Positions 8,618 through 17,933 of a stretch of 64,000 bases of DNA are shown piece by piece. The DNA comes from CAZTGZ01 sp964613385 (GTDB taxonomy: Bacteria > Bacteroidota > Bacteroidia > NS11-12g > UBA9320). Positions within the stretch are counted from its first letter, which is position 1. Each line of letters opens with the position of its first letter. The translations under genes were made by a program, and so were the position numbers. A model generated the notes under the pieces. That model had not been told where the DNA came from and did not search any database. It saw only the letters and a program-made list of their open reading frames with translations. Location of the stretch: positions 62,001 to 126,000 of the forward strand of contig CAZTGZ010000004.1 in assembly GCA_964613385.1 (NCBI GenBank). The letters are read 5' to 3'.

Positions 8618-9589
8618 TTACTTTTTGGAAAGCCCAATTTCTCTGAGTCTTTCCATCAGATATTCTCCGGCACGGATAGGACTGTATCTTGCAGGATTTT
8701 GTTCATTCACACATTCGGGAAGACAATCCAGTCGAACTTCTGAACGGGGATGCAGAAAAAATGGAATGCTATATCTTGGGATATGCCATTTTTCCTGAGG
8801 AGGATTAACAACACGATGGGTGGTTGAACAAAACGTATGGTTCGTTAATCGTTGCAACATGTCGCCCACGTTTACAACCAAATGGTCGGGTAAAGCTGTA
8901 ACCGAATGCCATTTGCCTTCTTTATCCAGAATTTCAAGTCCTTCGCTACTGGCTCCCATCAGTAAAGTAATTAAATTGATATCTTCATGCGCACCTGCCC
9001 GAACTGCAGATTGTGGATGTTCTTGAATGGGACCATAATGTATGGGCCTCAAAATGCTATTGCCATTGAATATTTTGGCATCGAAATAAAATTCGTCTAA
9101 TCCCAGAAAAAGTGCCATGGCTCGCAACATATACTTTCCGGTTTCTTCCAGTTGACGGTAAGCTTGCATGGCCACAGTCCTGAATTCCGGTAATTCCTTA
9201 ACATCAAGATTCTCAGGGTAGTCGAAATTACTCACGGATTCATCCCTGATTTCCTGCCCAAAATGAAAAAACTCTTTTAAATCTGCCATCGGGCTGTCTT
9301 TGGCATGTTCTGTTCCAAATGAAGTGTAGCCACGTTGTCCGGCCATCCCCTCAATTTCATACTGTTTTTTTACCTCTTCCGGTAAATCAAAAAAGGCCCG
9401 GGTCAAAGCATATAGCTTTTTTTCCACATCTTCTTCCAATAAATGATTCCGTATGGCCGCAAATCCAATTTGAGAATAAGCTGTTCCCAGGGAAGACACG
9501 AAACTATCGCGCTGATTTTCATCACCATGAATAAAATCAGCCAAATCTAAAGATGGAATATACATAGATTTCAAACCTACATATTTCAT
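8618..9589 (-). CDS. Fe(II)/2-oxoglutarate-type oxygenase, isopenicillin N synthase family
   Basis: A 323-residue non-haem iron oxygenase. The DIOX_N-like N-terminal part carries FAAIRNH and FFDLPEEVKKQY (residues about 40-85). The iron ligands are His201 and Asp203 in GAHED and His258 in TTHRVVNPP. The RYSIPFF motif at 272 supplies the Arg-x-Ser that binds 2-oxoglutarate. These proteins hydroxylate or desaturate small molecules, and the substrate cannot be told from sequence. E. coli-like relatives are annotated only as 'isopenicillin N synthase family'. Start ATG 9589 is used; ATG 9565 (MYIPSLDL) is an equally plausible alternative. It is divergent from the sensor kinase with 40 bases between, and stands alone. 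Confidence 0.88.
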   Translation of the reverse strand: MKYVGLKSMYIPSLDLADFIHGDENQRDSFVSSLGTAYSQIGFAAIRNHLLEEDVEKKLYALTRAFFDLPEEVKKQYEIEGMAGQRGYTSFGTEHAKDSPMADLKEFFHFGQEIRDESVSNFDYPENLDVKELPEFRTVAMQAYRQLEETGKYMLRAMALFLGLDEFYFDAKIFNGNSILRPIHYGPIQEHPQSAVRAGAHEDINLITLLMGASSEGLEILDKEGKWHSVTALPDHLVVNVGDMLQRLTNHTFCSTTHRVVNPPQEKWHIPRYSIPFFLHPRSEVRLDCLPECVNEQNPARYSPIRAGEYLMERLREIGLSKK

Positions 9590-9629
9590 CTGATTTTTAA
9601 GACTTACGTCGCTTTGCTATGCAAAAAAT

Positions 9630-12323
9630 ATGGGGATAAACTATATTTGTAAAGATTTTAAGGTCCGCTATACTATACAACTACTAAAAAAGATATCAGT
9701 ACCTTCCAAATTACGACTGACATTTCTTAGTGTCCTGGTGGCTCTGTGCTCTTTGCAAACCAAGTCGCAAGAAGTCTTTAGAGCCACATCTTCCATCGTT
9801 GAACTTCGTCAAAATCTGCTAAATCAGTCTTTTCTAAATGAACAAAATCAAGATAGACTGGCAGCAAACTATTATGAAATCGCATTGTTGTATTATTTCT
9901 CCAACGAATACGACAGTTCGGATCTGTATTGCCAATATGCATTGGATGCACAGCCCTCTGGTGTATGCTCTCAAAGCACGGTAATCGCCAAGTCTTTACT
10001 TGCATTGAATGCCTATAAGACAGGCAAAATTGAATCAGGAAAATCATTGATTCGGGCTGCAGAACTTTGTTCAAGAAAATTAAATCAACCGGAAGCTACC
10101 GCGGAATATCGCTTGATTAAAGCGGTCGTGAGCCAGATAAATGGTAAATACCGTGAAGCATTCCAGGAATTACATGAGGCTTCAGCCGTATTCTCTCAGA
10201 AGAAGAATGAAACCATGCTCCTTTTCTCAGAGCTGATTAAAGCCAGCCTCCTGATTGATTTGGAACAACCCATTGAAGCGAGATCTTTGATCGTAAATAT
10301 CTCTTCACGAATTGAAGCAAACGGATCCATTTTGCTGAGGCAAAGGGCAAATAGTCTTATGGCAAGGGCTTTCGCCAAATCCGATTATAATCGTTCTAAC
10401 ATATTTGTGTCTAAATCCCTTTCTGATAATCAGTTGCTGGCCAATCGATTGGGCATGTTCAGAGATTACATGCAGTATACCAGCTTCTGCTTAAAGATCA
10501 GAGAGTATGACAATGCAGAAAGCTACCTCGTTAAGGCAGAAAAAATCGCGGGTAATTCCGTACTTCAAAAGGCTGAGATTACTTATTACCGAGCGAAAAT
10601 TAAGGAACTAAATAATGAGTTCACGCAGGCTATTCAGGATTATCAGGAGGCTGAGAAGCTATTATCAGCATATGACGCGAATGCCGGTCTTTCCGATATA
10701 TACAAGGGTCTGATCCATTGTTACAATGCAACCGGAGATTATCGGCAGGCTGTAATTGCAAATCAGAAATATGCAGAATTCCTGGATCGATTGGATTCAA
10801 AGGACGCATATGAGGCATACCAGGGCATGAAAAAAGCCATGGATGAAGCGCAGCGTCGCTTGCAAATTACGGAACAAAATGCCGAAGAAAAGATTGATCA
10901 TCAAAAAGAGAAATATACCAATATCCTGTTTCTGGTATCTCTCTTTGTCATTGCATTATTGATCATTGTCATGTCTTTGCTCATTCGTCAGGTAGCCATA
11001 AAAAAAGGTGCTAACCGGGTATTAACCAAGAGCAATGAACTGATCAAGAGGCAAAATGATGAGTTGAGAAGAATGAATGCCGTGCTCGAAGACTCGAAAC
11101 GTCAGGCGGAAGCGGCATCCGTAGCTAAATCCAACTTCCTGGCGGTAACCTCCCATGAAATTCGCACCCCCATGAACGGAATTATGGGTATGGCCACTCT
11201 TTTACTCGACACACAGCTGAGCGCGGAACAACACAAATATGTTGAGACCATACAAAAGAGTAGCGAAAACCTGTTGACGATTCTGAATGATATCCTTGAT
11301 TTCTCTAAAATAGAGGCAGGTAAAATGAATCTTGAAGCCAAATTGATAGATTTGGACAACCTCATCGACGAAGTCAGAACAATATTCAGTAAGCAGGCAC
11401 TGGAGAAGAATATTCAAATCACCAAAGAGGTCAGCAATGCGGCCATTAAGATATTCAGAGGTGATATCCTTAGAATTCGCCAGGTTTTGATCAATTTGGT
11501 CAGCAATGCCATTAAATTCACAGAGAACGGGCAAATTAATATCATCGTTGGACTTGAAAAACTGGGTGAAGTTGACAGCAAAGGTGAAAAAATAGCCACG
11601 CTAAAATTTTCAGTACAAGATACCGGAATCGGAATACCTGAAGACAAGCAATTAAAGATATTTGAAGCTTTCGAACAGGAAGATACTTCAACTTCCCGCA
11701 GATATGGAGGCATTGGATTAGGACTGTCAATTTCCAAAAAATTGGTAGAACTGATGGGAGGAAATATTGGATTGGTCTCCAGAAAAGGGGTTGGTACAAC
11801 GTTCTATTTCGTTCTTGATGTAGTTATTCCGGTAAGCCATATTCCGGAAAGTGAAGTTCCGGTTAATCAGAAACAGGAAGCTAAAACGATACATTCCGGC
11901 AGCATAGCTGACCTATATCCGTTAAAAATAATGGTAGCCGAGGATAATCCTTTTAACAAACTGTTCATCGAGAAATTATTTGAAAAGTTCGGATACCACA
12001 GCTTCCTCCATGCACAAAATGGGTTGGAGGTACTCCAGATGCTGGAGCACAATAAGGTGGATATCATCTTAATGGATATTCAAATGCCGGAAAAGGACGG
12101 ACTTCAAACCACCCACGACATCATCCATCGGTACGGCAATAACCGACCTTATATTATCGCCCTGACTGCTGATGCAAATGACTCCAGTAAAGAGAGATAT
12201 CTAAAAGAAGGAATGGACGGATTTTTGAGCAAGCCATTCAAACCGGAAGAGTTACAGTATCTGTTAGAGGAATTCGGAAAAAAAGTGTTCAACGGTCCTG
12301 CAAAGGTGACCAGGCTGGACTAA
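9630..12323 (+). CDS. TPR-containing hybrid sensor histidine kinase/response regulator
   Basis: An 897-residue hybrid kinase. Order: signal/anchor (hydrophobic LRLTFLSVLVALCSL, about 28-42); periplasmic TPR-like helical repeats (50-400); coiled coil; transmembrane helix at about 432-452; coiled linker; HisKA with phospho-acceptor His509 in SHEIRTPMNG. The HATPase follows, with N box NLVSNAIKFTENG near 622, DTGIGIP and GGIGLGLS. A C-terminal receiver has phospho-acceptor Asp816 in ILMDIQMPEKDG. No Hpt or DNA-binding domain is attached, so output must pass to another protein. TPR sensors of this layout are common in Bacteroidota and may sense protein or peptide ligands (inference). The 3' end overlaps the convergent pabB gene by 35 bases. 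The start ATG is the only canonical codon that leaves the signal peptide intact. Confidence 0.9.
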   Translation: MGINYICKDFKVRYTIQLLKKISVPSKLRLTFLSVLVALCSLQTKSQEVFRATSSIVELRQNLLNQSFLNEQNQDRLAANYYEIALLYYFSNEYDSSDLYCQYALDAQPSGVCSQSTVIAKSLLALNAYKTGKIESGKSLIRAAELCSRKLNQPEATAEYRLIKAVVSQINGKYREAFQELHEASAVFSQKKNETMLLFSELIKASLLIDLEQPIEARSLIVNISSRIEANGSILLRQRANSLMARAFAKSDYNRSNIFVSKSLSDNQLLANRLGMFRDYMQYTSFCLKIREYDNAESYLVKAEKIAGNSVLQKAEITYYRAKIKELNNEFTQAIQDYQEAEKLLSAYDANAGLSDIYKGLIHCYNATGDYRQAVIANQKYAEFLDRLDSKDAYEAYQGMKKAMDEAQRRLQITEQNAEEKIDHQKEKYTNILFLVSLFVIALLIIVMSLLIRQVAIKKGANRVLTKSNELIKRQNDELRRMNAVLEDSKRQAEAASVAKSNFLAVTSHEIRTPMNGIMGMATLLLDTQLSAEQHKYVETIQKSSENLLTILNDILDFSKIEAGKMNLEAKLIDLDNLIDEVRTIFSKQALEKNIQITKEVSNAAIKIFRGDILRIRQVLINLVSNAIKFTENGQINIIVGLEKLGEVDSKGEKIATLKFSVQDTGIGIPEDKQLKIFEAFEQEDTSTSRRYGGIGLGLSISKKLVELMGGNIGLVSRKGVGTTFYFVLDVVIPVSHIPESEVPVNQKQEAKTIHSGSIADLYPLKIMVAEDNPFNKLFIEKLFEKFGYHSFLHAQNGLEVLQMLEHNKVDIILMDIQMPEKDGLQTTHDIIHRYGNNRPYIIALTADANDSSKERYLKEGMDGFLSKPFKPEELQYLLEEFGKKVFNGPAKVTRLD

Positions 12324-13587
12324 GCAGTTTGAGCAGAGATTCAGCTTTCAATAAACTTTCCTCATATTCCTCAAAGGCATTCGAATCAATGGTTATGGCC
12401 CCACCGGCTGATACACTGATGTATCCTGATGCGGCATTATAGAGAAAACTTCGGATAACGACATTAAAATCAAAATCCCCTTTTGGGTCAATATATCCAA
12501 ATGATCCGGAATACCATCCTCTCGCCTGGTCCTCAAATTTGTCGATGTGCTCGATAACAGAATATTTAGGGGCTCCGGTCATGCTGCCCATTGGGAAACA
12601 ATCCAATAATACCTGAAGCCTTGGCAAACCGCTCCTTTCCCGGGCAGAAACTGTCGAAATCATCTGATGGACTTTTTGAAAACTATACACCCCAAACAAC
12701 TCATCAACTTTGATTGTCCCGCTCATACAATTTTGTGCCAGATCATTTCTCACCAAATCAACGATCATCACATTCTCTGACCGATCTTTTTCAGAATTTC
12801 TAAGGCTGGAAATTGCCAATTGATCTTCCATATCATCTGGAGACCTGGCAATCGTTCCTTTCATGGGCTGACATAGAATCTTATCTCCATTTCTTTGCAT
12901 AAACCGCTCCGGGCTTGAACTGATTAAATAATGCATATCCGACCTAAAATAGCACGAAAATGGAGACGGATTGATAACTGTTAATTTGCGGTATAAAGCC
13001 AAAGGATCGGCTAAATGAAATTCAAAGGAATAAAATTCCTGACAATAATTTAGTTCATAAATGTCCCCGCTCCTGATGGCTTCCTGAATTTGATCTATTC
13101 TCTCTAAATATTTACTTTTTGAAGTCCTGGCATTCCATGCAACATCTGGCATTATTGGATTAATTTCTTTCTCATGGTTTGCGGAAATCTTCAAATCTTC
13201 CAGGGAAATTGAATCTCCATACAGCGTTACAACTCCTTGAAAGTCAACAGTTAATACATGTTTAGGTATGAAAAATGATAAAGGCGGAAGCGCTGAAAAA
13301 TTGGTGCCAGAGCCGGTTGGTTTGTCCAATTGATTTTTCAAATCATATCCCAAAATTCCAAACAACCATTTTCCCCCGGTTTCACAACGCTGCCTGAGGG
13401 TTTCCAAATCTGAAATCTGGCCATTTGGAGAATTACCCCAAGCCAGAACCAGTTCGTATTTTCCATTTTTACCGGCAGCCTGTATGCCGCATGAATCACA
13501 AATGGCCAGGTACTTCTCATCCGAAAGCGAGGGAATAAGAGTATTTCGAATAAACTCAATTTGAATATCTAAAAGCTGTGATTTCAT
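12289..13587 (-). CDS. pabB: Aminodeoxychorismate synthase component I (PabB-like)
   Basis: A 432-residue chorismate-utilising enzyme. The C-terminal chorismate-binding domain is complete: the QPMKGT motif is at about 241-246, followed by DRSENVMIVDLVRNDLA, SMTGAPK and the terminal AGGAITIDSN. Lys in PMKGT corresponds to the PabB Lys that attacks chorismate; anthranilate synthases carry Ala there (PIAGT), which favours PabB over TrpE. The product would be 4-amino-4-deoxychorismate for folate synthesis, with ammonia from a PabA not present in this window. It overlaps the uvrC stop by 4 bases, making it the last gene of the prx-to-pabB operon, and overlaps the convergent sensor kinase by 35 bases. 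Confidence 0.85.
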   Translation of the reverse strand: MKSQLLDIQIEFIRNTLIPSLSDEKYLAICDSCGIQAAGKNGKYELVLAWGNSPNGQISDLETLRQRCETGGKWLFGILGYDLKNQLDKPTGSGTNFSALPPLSFFIPKHVLTVDFQGVVTLYGDSISLEDLKISANHEKEINPIMPDVAWNARTSKSKYLERIDQIQEAIRSGDIYELNYCQEFYSFEFHLADPLALYRKLTVINPSPFSCYFRSDMHYLISSSPERFMQRNGDKILCQPMKGTIARSPDDMEDQLAISSLRNSEKDRSENVMIVDLVRNDLAQNCMSGTIKVDELFGVYSFQKVHQMISTVSARERSGLPRLQVLLDCFPMGSMTGAPKYSVIEHIDKFEDQARGWYSGSFGYIDPKGDFDFNVVIRSFLYNAASGYISVSAGGAITIDSNAFEEYEESLLKAESLLKLLSPAWSPLQDR

Positions 13588-15383
13588 TCCGAAGGAGTAT
13601 GAAGGTACTTAAAGATAATTCCGGCTTTATGTTGACCCAAAACATTGGACAATTCCTGCTCAGAGGCCTGTTTGATTTTTGTGAGGCTTCTGAACTCTCC
13701 CAAAAGCATTTTAATTGTTTCAGGACCTATTCCTTCTATTTGTTCCAATTCGCTCGAAAGTCCTGTTTTCATTCTTTTTTTTCGGTGCCGTGTTATCCCA
13801 AATCTATGAGCTTCATCCCGCATTTGTTGGATAAGTTTTAAAGTACTCGATTTTTTATCGAGATAAATGGGAACCGGATCGTCCGGATAATAGATTTCCT
13901 CGAGTCTCTTGGCAATGCCAATGACGGCCACCTGATGATAAACTCCCAGATTTTTCAAAGAATCAACTGCCGATGACAACTGACCTTTACCTCCATCCAC
14001 AATAATAAGTTGTGGCATAGGTTGATCTTCTTCACGTAAACGCTTGTATCTCCGATGAATAACCTCTCGCATGGTTGCAAAATCATCCGGACCGGATACG
14101 GTTTGAACATTAAATATCCGATAATCCTTCTTAGATGGCTTACCTTCCCTGAACACAACGCAAGCTGATACCGCGTCCTTTCCCAACATATTGGAATTGT
14201 CAAAACATTCAATATGATGAGGTAAGTCCTTGAGCCTCAAGTCATTTTTGGCCTGAGTTAACAATCGCTCACTTCTATATCCCGGATTTAGCTTTTCAAG
14301 GCTGCTGATTCGTTCTTTTCGGAACATCATGGCATTCTTGCGGCTCAGTTCCAATAATTTAAGCCTTGGTCCTGCTTTGGGAATACTAACCTGGAACCGC
14401 TCAGCTATATATTCAGGCTCATAGGGTAGCACTATTTCCCGATCTGCCACACCAAACCTATGATGAATCTCGGTAATGGCAAGAGCAAGTATTTCAGATG
14501 GCGATTCGTCCAGCATTTTTTTACATTCCATGGTATGTGTTTGTATCACAATTCCATCTACAACCCGTAAAAAGTTTACAAAAGCAAAACGGTCATCCAT
14601 GTCGAGATTAAACACATCCATATTGCCTTTGAGTTGGCCGGCCACCGTGCTTTTACTCTGAAATTTTTCTAATAGAAGCAGTTTGTTTTTATATAATTCT
14701 GCTTGTTCAAATCGCAATTCCTGCGCGGCGGCATGCATTTCATTTTTCAGATGATTTCGCACTTCGCTCAATTTACCTCTTAAAATATGACGAATTTGCC
14801 TGATGCTTTCCAGGTAATCTGATTCTGACTCCAGGCCAACGCAAGGACCTTTGCAATTGCCTATCTGAAATTCCAGGCATACACTGAATTTTCCGGCTTC
14901 AATATTTTTAGCACTCAGCGGCAGATTACAATTTCGCGTGGGATAAAGCTGTCTCACAAATTCAAGTACCAAATGCATGGCCTTCACAGAAGCATAGGGA
15001 CCAAAATATTCAGAGCCATCATCTACCGGATTTCTGGTTGGAAATATTCTGGGGAAGCGCTCTGAAGTAATCCGGATGAGTGGATAGGTTTTGTCATCCT
15101 TAAGATTGATATTGTAACGCGGTTGAAATTCTTTGATCAGGTTGTTCTCGAGCAGCAACGCTTCGGCTTCATTATCCACCACCGTGTACTCAATTTTGGC
15201 GGCTTTATTCAACATGGCCTTGGTTTTACCATGAATGGCCTGCTTGGTGAAATAACTGCTTACCCTCTTTTTTATATTTCGTGCCTTACCTATATATAAA
15301 ATGGTATCTTCTTTGTCAATGTACTTATAGATTCCCGGAGCGTCAGGAAGGGTTGTTATATATTTCTTGAGATCATCCTTCAT
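13584..15383 (-). CDS. uvrC: Excinuclease ABC subunit C (UvrC)
   Basis: A 599-residue UvrC of normal length. Domains in order: GIY-YIG nuclease (GIYKYIDKEDTILYIGKARN from about residue 16), which makes the 3' incision; a Cys-rich linker (NCNLPLSAKNIEAGKFSVCLEFQ with four Cys in this region); a UVR helix for UvrB contact (about 215-245, AAQELRFEQAELYK); an RNase H-like domain with catalytic acids in CFDNSNM and VDGGKGQL that makes the 5' incision; and C-terminal helix-hairpin-helix motifs (IEGIGPETIKMLL). It works with UvrA and UvrB in nucleotide excision repair. The start overlaps the end of the upstream alpha/beta hydrolase gene by 4 bases and its stop overlaps pabB. Confidence 0.97.
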   Translation of the reverse strand: MKDDLKKYITTLPDAPGIYKYIDKEDTILYIGKARNIKKRVSSYFTKQAIHGKTKAMLNKAAKIEYTVVDNEAEALLLENNLIKEFQPRYNINLKDDKTYPLIRITSERFPRIFPTRNPVDDGSEYFGPYASVKAMHLVLEFVRQLYPTRNCNLPLSAKNIEAGKFSVCLEFQIGNCKGPCVGLESESDYLESIRQIRHILRGKLSEVRNHLKNEMHAAAQELRFEQAELYKNKLLLLEKFQSKSTVAGQLKGNMDVFNLDMDDRFAFVNFLRVVDGIVIQTHTMECKKMLDESPSEILALAITEIHHRFGVADREIVLPYEPEYIAERFQVSIPKAGPRLKLLELSRKNAMMFRKERISSLEKLNPGYRSERLLTQAKNDLRLKDLPHHIECFDNSNMLGKDAVSACVVFREGKPSKKDYRIFNVQTVSGPDDFATMREVIHRRYKRLREEDQPMPQLIIVDGGKGQLSSAVDSLKNLGVYHQVAVIGIAKRLEEIYYPDDPVPIYLDKKSSTLKLIQQMRDEAHRFGITRHRKKRMKTGLSSELEQIEGIGPETIKMLLGEFRSLTKIKQASEQELSNVLGQHKAGIIFKYLHTPSE

Positions 15384-16024
15384 GATGTTAATTGCGTCAG
15401 CCAGTTATTTACTAATGGATTAATGTCATTCCAGCGATATAAAGTCATGTCATGTCTTCCGCCCTCTATTTCTAAGGCTTGTTCAATGTATCGGGTTGGG
15501 AACAGTTCATCTTTTGATCCATTGATGTGAATATAGGGATAATTTGCCTTTTGCATAAATTCCCAATGAATGACTTGTTGTACAGCCCAATCCCCGAATT
15601 TCTCTGATGAATGATCGAGCATACTTTTAAAGAGTTCAAAGTCACTCGAATTTCTGAAATAATTTTTACCTAAGGGCATCCATTTTTTGAAAAATTTAAA
15701 CCCGGGTATTGGTAATTTCTTGCCTATTTTAAAAAATGGCGCTCTTTCCTTCGAATTTTTAATGGTTGATATAAATATGACTCCTTTCGGTTCAAATTCG
15801 GCGGCAATTTCAGCAGCCATAATTCCGCCCAATGAAATCCCGGCTAAAAAGAATGGTTTTGACAAATCGTATCCTGATACCAGACGAAGAGCGTATGCGC
15901 TGATATTTTCGTTCGGCAAGGGCTCAACATAGTCGATGCAGATTTTACGATAGAAATCGGGCGCGAATTCACTAAAAAGNNNNNNNNNNNNNNNNNNNNN
16001 NNNNNNNNNNCCTTTGCTATCCAT
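15380..16024 (-). CDS. Small alpha/beta hydrolase (interrupted by an N gap near the start)
   Basis: About 214 residues as drawn, including 11 unknown residues from the gap at 15980-16010. The nucleophile elbow is GISLGG with Ser at about residue 64. A later GSKDELFP supplies the acid region, and EGGRHDM carries the probable catalytic His. The Bacteroidota relatives I know begin with a short strand and an oxyanion loop before 'RLFSEF', so the missing stretch is probably that loop and the drawn gap length is plausible. The substrate is unknown. The ATG (16024) overlaps the stop of the aminopeptidase gene and the stop overlaps the uvrC start. True length and frame across the gap remain unverified. 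Confidence 0.75.
   Translation of the reverse strand: MDSKXXXXXXXXXXXLFSEFAPDFYRKICIDYVEPLPNENISAYALRLVSGYDLSKPFFLAGISLGGIMAAEIAAEFEPKGVIFISTIKNSKERAPFFKIGKKLPIPGFKFFKKWMPLGKNYFRNSSDFELFKSMLDHSSEKFGDWAVQQVIHWEFMQKANYPYIHINGSKDELFPTRYIEQALEIEGGRHDMTLYRWNDINPLVNNWLTQLTS
15980..16010. other. Assembly gap (31 N)
   Basis: Thirty-one N bases lie in the 5' part of the alpha/beta hydrolase gene. The frame drawn across them is continuous only if the gap size is right. Confidence 0.99.
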
Positions 16025-17312
16025 TCATGATGGCTTCGATTTCTTCAATCTCAATGGGCATATTAATTTCATCCATCAGATCAAGTGGTCCCTCTTTGCG
16101 TATCAGTATGTTGTTTTCTATTCGTATGCCTATACCTTCTTCTTTGATATAGATGCCCGGTTCACACGTAAACAAGTGATTTTCTTGCATGGGTTCATAC
16201 CGCATTCCACTGTCGTGAACATCTACACCCAGAAAATGTGATGTTCCGTGCATAAAGTATTTTTTGTAAGCGGGCCAATTCGGATCTTGGGTATGAATAT
16301 CGTGCATGGAAATCAGCCCGAGATCAACCAGCTCTTTCTCCATCATGGCGCCAACAACTTTATGGTATTCCATTAAAAAGGTGCCGGGTACCAACAATTG
16401 AGTCGCTTGCCTCATCACCCTAAGAACCGCGCTATACACGGCCTTTTGACGGGTACTGAATTTTCCGTTTGCAGGCAAACATCGGGTCATATCACTCGCA
16501 TAATTCGCATAATCAACCCCACAATCCACCAATACCAAATCGCCATCCTTTAATTGACTGGTGTTTTCAATATAATGCAGGGTGCATGCGTTAATACCGC
16601 TTCCGACTATAGGTTCAAAACTATGTCCATTGCCGCGATTAATAAGGAATTCATGGGTTAATTCCGCCTCAATCTCATATTCCCAAACACCAGGTTTGGT
16701 AAACTTCATGATACGCTCCCAACCCTTCTTACTGATAGAAATTGCCTTTCGATGCAGGTCTATTTCTCCGGAAGATTTTAAGGCGCGCAAACGCTGAAGA
16801 ATTTTACCCGCTCTTCTATACTGATGTAAAGGAAACAACTTTTGAAGTTCAAGCGCAAAATCCAGAGCCTTGTATGGAGATTTGTGTGCATACCTGTCAT
16901 TTTCGTTCAATGGCAGATAGATAAAATCAGCCATGTTAATGATGGGCCTGAGCGTGTTCAAATATTGATGATTCCAGTTGACATTGGCAATACCGGAAGC
17001 TGACTTGGCTTCCTCTTTGGTATATTTATGCCCATCCCAGGTGGCAATTTGTTCATTGGTCTCTGTAAGAAACAAGCATTCGCGATACTCCGGAATCGGG
17101 CAATCCGGGAATAATACCAACACAGAATCTTCCTGATCGATGCCGCTAAGCCAGAAAAAATCTGAGTTCTGTTTGAATTTGTAAAACATATCCCCATTCC
17201 AGACATATTGGTAGTTGGAATGAAAAATGGCGATACTGTTCGGTTCGAGGTTTTTGATAAATCTCTCCCGGTTATGAATAAATATTTGCGCGTCTGGTGC
17301 CGGATATTTCAT
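16017..17312 (-). CDS. Aminopeptidase P family protein (Xaa-Pro aminopeptidase)
   Basis: A 431-residue M24 metallopeptidase that removes N-terminal residues preceding proline. The N-terminal creatinase-like domain carries SNYQYVWNGDMFYKFKQNSDF (residues about 30-50). The catalytic pita-bread domain shows the ligands Asp263 and Asp274 in VDCGVDYANYASDMTR, His in MHGTSHFLG, and two Glu in CEPGIYI and GIRIENN. The start at 17312 (MKYPAPDAQ) is chosen because the longer frame would run into the upstream peroxiredoxin gene. It lies 16 bases after that gene and overlaps the hydrolase start by 8 bases, so it is the second gene of a five-gene operon. Confidence 0.92.
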   Translation of the reverse strand: MKYPAPDAQIFIHNRERFIKNLEPNSIAIFHSNYQYVWNGDMFYKFKQNSDFFWLSGIDQEDSVLVLFPDCPIPEYRECLFLTETNEQIATWDGHKYTKEEAKSASGIANVNWNHQYLNTLRPIINMADFIYLPLNENDRYAHKSPYKALDFALELQKLFPLHQYRRAGKILQRLRALKSSGEIDLHRKAISISKKGWERIMKFTKPGVWEYEIEAELTHEFLINRGNGHSFEPIVGSGINACTLHYIENTSQLKDGDLVLVDCGVDYANYASDMTRCLPANGKFSTRQKAVYSAVLRVMRQATQLLVPGTFLMEYHKVVGAMMEKELVDLGLISMHDIHTQDPNWPAYKKYFMHGTSHFLGVDVHDSGMRYEPMQENHLFTCEPGIYIKEEGIGIRIENNILIRKEGPLDLMDEINMPIEIEEIEAIMNG

Positions 17313-17328
17313 GGCTTTAGATGATAAG

Positions 17329-17913
17329 TTATTTGGAAGTGGATGTTCGTCTCCAGTTGGCAGGGCATGATTCGCCGAATTCGTCAATATGCTGTATGGC
17401 ATCAAGCGTACGAAGCGTGTCCTGTATGTCTCGACCCAGAGATAATTCATTTACAGTTTGATGGCGCACTTTGCCATTTTTATCCAGGATAAATAAGCCC
17501 CTATAGGCAATCATTGGACCCGTGGCGAGTAGTTCGCCCTCTTCGTTATAGTTGTACTCACCGAACAAAACACCATAATTTGTACTGATGGTTTTAGCAC
17601 CATCCGCTACTATCGGGAAAGTTACACCTTTAATTCCACCTTCTGCTCTTTCAATTTTGGCCCAGGCTTTATGACTTAGTTCAGTATCAGTGCTGCATGC
17701 AACCACCGCACAACCGCGACTTTCAAACTCTTGCAATGCTTCCTGAAAAGCGTGCAATTCAGTAGGACATACGCCGCTGAAATCCTTGGGGTAAAAGAAG
17801 AAGACCACATATTTCTCCCCGACAAATTGCTCAAGGGAAAAGTTCTGAACGATTTCCGTTCCATTAACGAGTGCCGGCGCTTTAAAGACCGGAGCTTTTT
17901 TTCCTACTAACAC
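17329..17913 (-). CDS. Typical 2-Cys peroxiredoxin (AhpC/Prx1 type), GTG start
   Basis: A 194-residue thiol peroxidase. The peroxidatic Cys49 is in DFSGVCPTE and the resolving Cys183 in GESCPANW near the C-terminus, the pattern of typical 2-Cys enzymes that form obligate dimers. It would reduce H2O2 and organic peroxides using thioredoxin or a flavoprotein. The start is GTG at 17913: an in-frame stop lies two codons upstream and no ATG is available. A TAATTTTG -7 box is on the minus strand at 17934-17941, giving a leader of about 16 bases. It heads the operon prx, pepP-like, alpha/beta hydrolase, uvrC, pabB. Confidence 0.92.
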   Translation of the reverse strand: MLVGKKAPVFKAPALVNGTEIVQNFSLEQFVGEKYVVFFFYPKDFSGVCPTELHAFQEALQEFESRGCAVVACSTDTELSHKAWAKIERAEGGIKGVTFPIVADGAKTISTNYGVLFGEYNYNEEGELLATGPMIAYRGLFILDKNGKVRHQTVNELSLGRDIQDTLRTLDAIQHIDEFGESCPANWRRTSTSK

Positions 17914-17933
17914 AGTTTAAATGATTAATGTTC

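Noticed and set aside
8428..8637. Minus-strand 69-residue frame with two hydrophobic segments
   Set aside because: It overlaps the end of the oxygenase gene, is very AT-rich, has no ribosome site and no family pattern. It is more likely chance hydrophobic coding in AT-rich intergenic DNA.
9642..9649. TATATTTG as promoter of the sensor kinase
   Set aside because: It lies inside the frame after ATG 9630, and no ATG, GTG or TTG follows before the signal peptide, so it would separate the start from its transcript. Spacing to a -33 is also poor.
17313..17450. Longer N-terminus of the aminopeptidase P frame
   Set aside because: It would overlap the peroxiredoxin coding region; MKYPAPDAQ at 17312 gives the family start.
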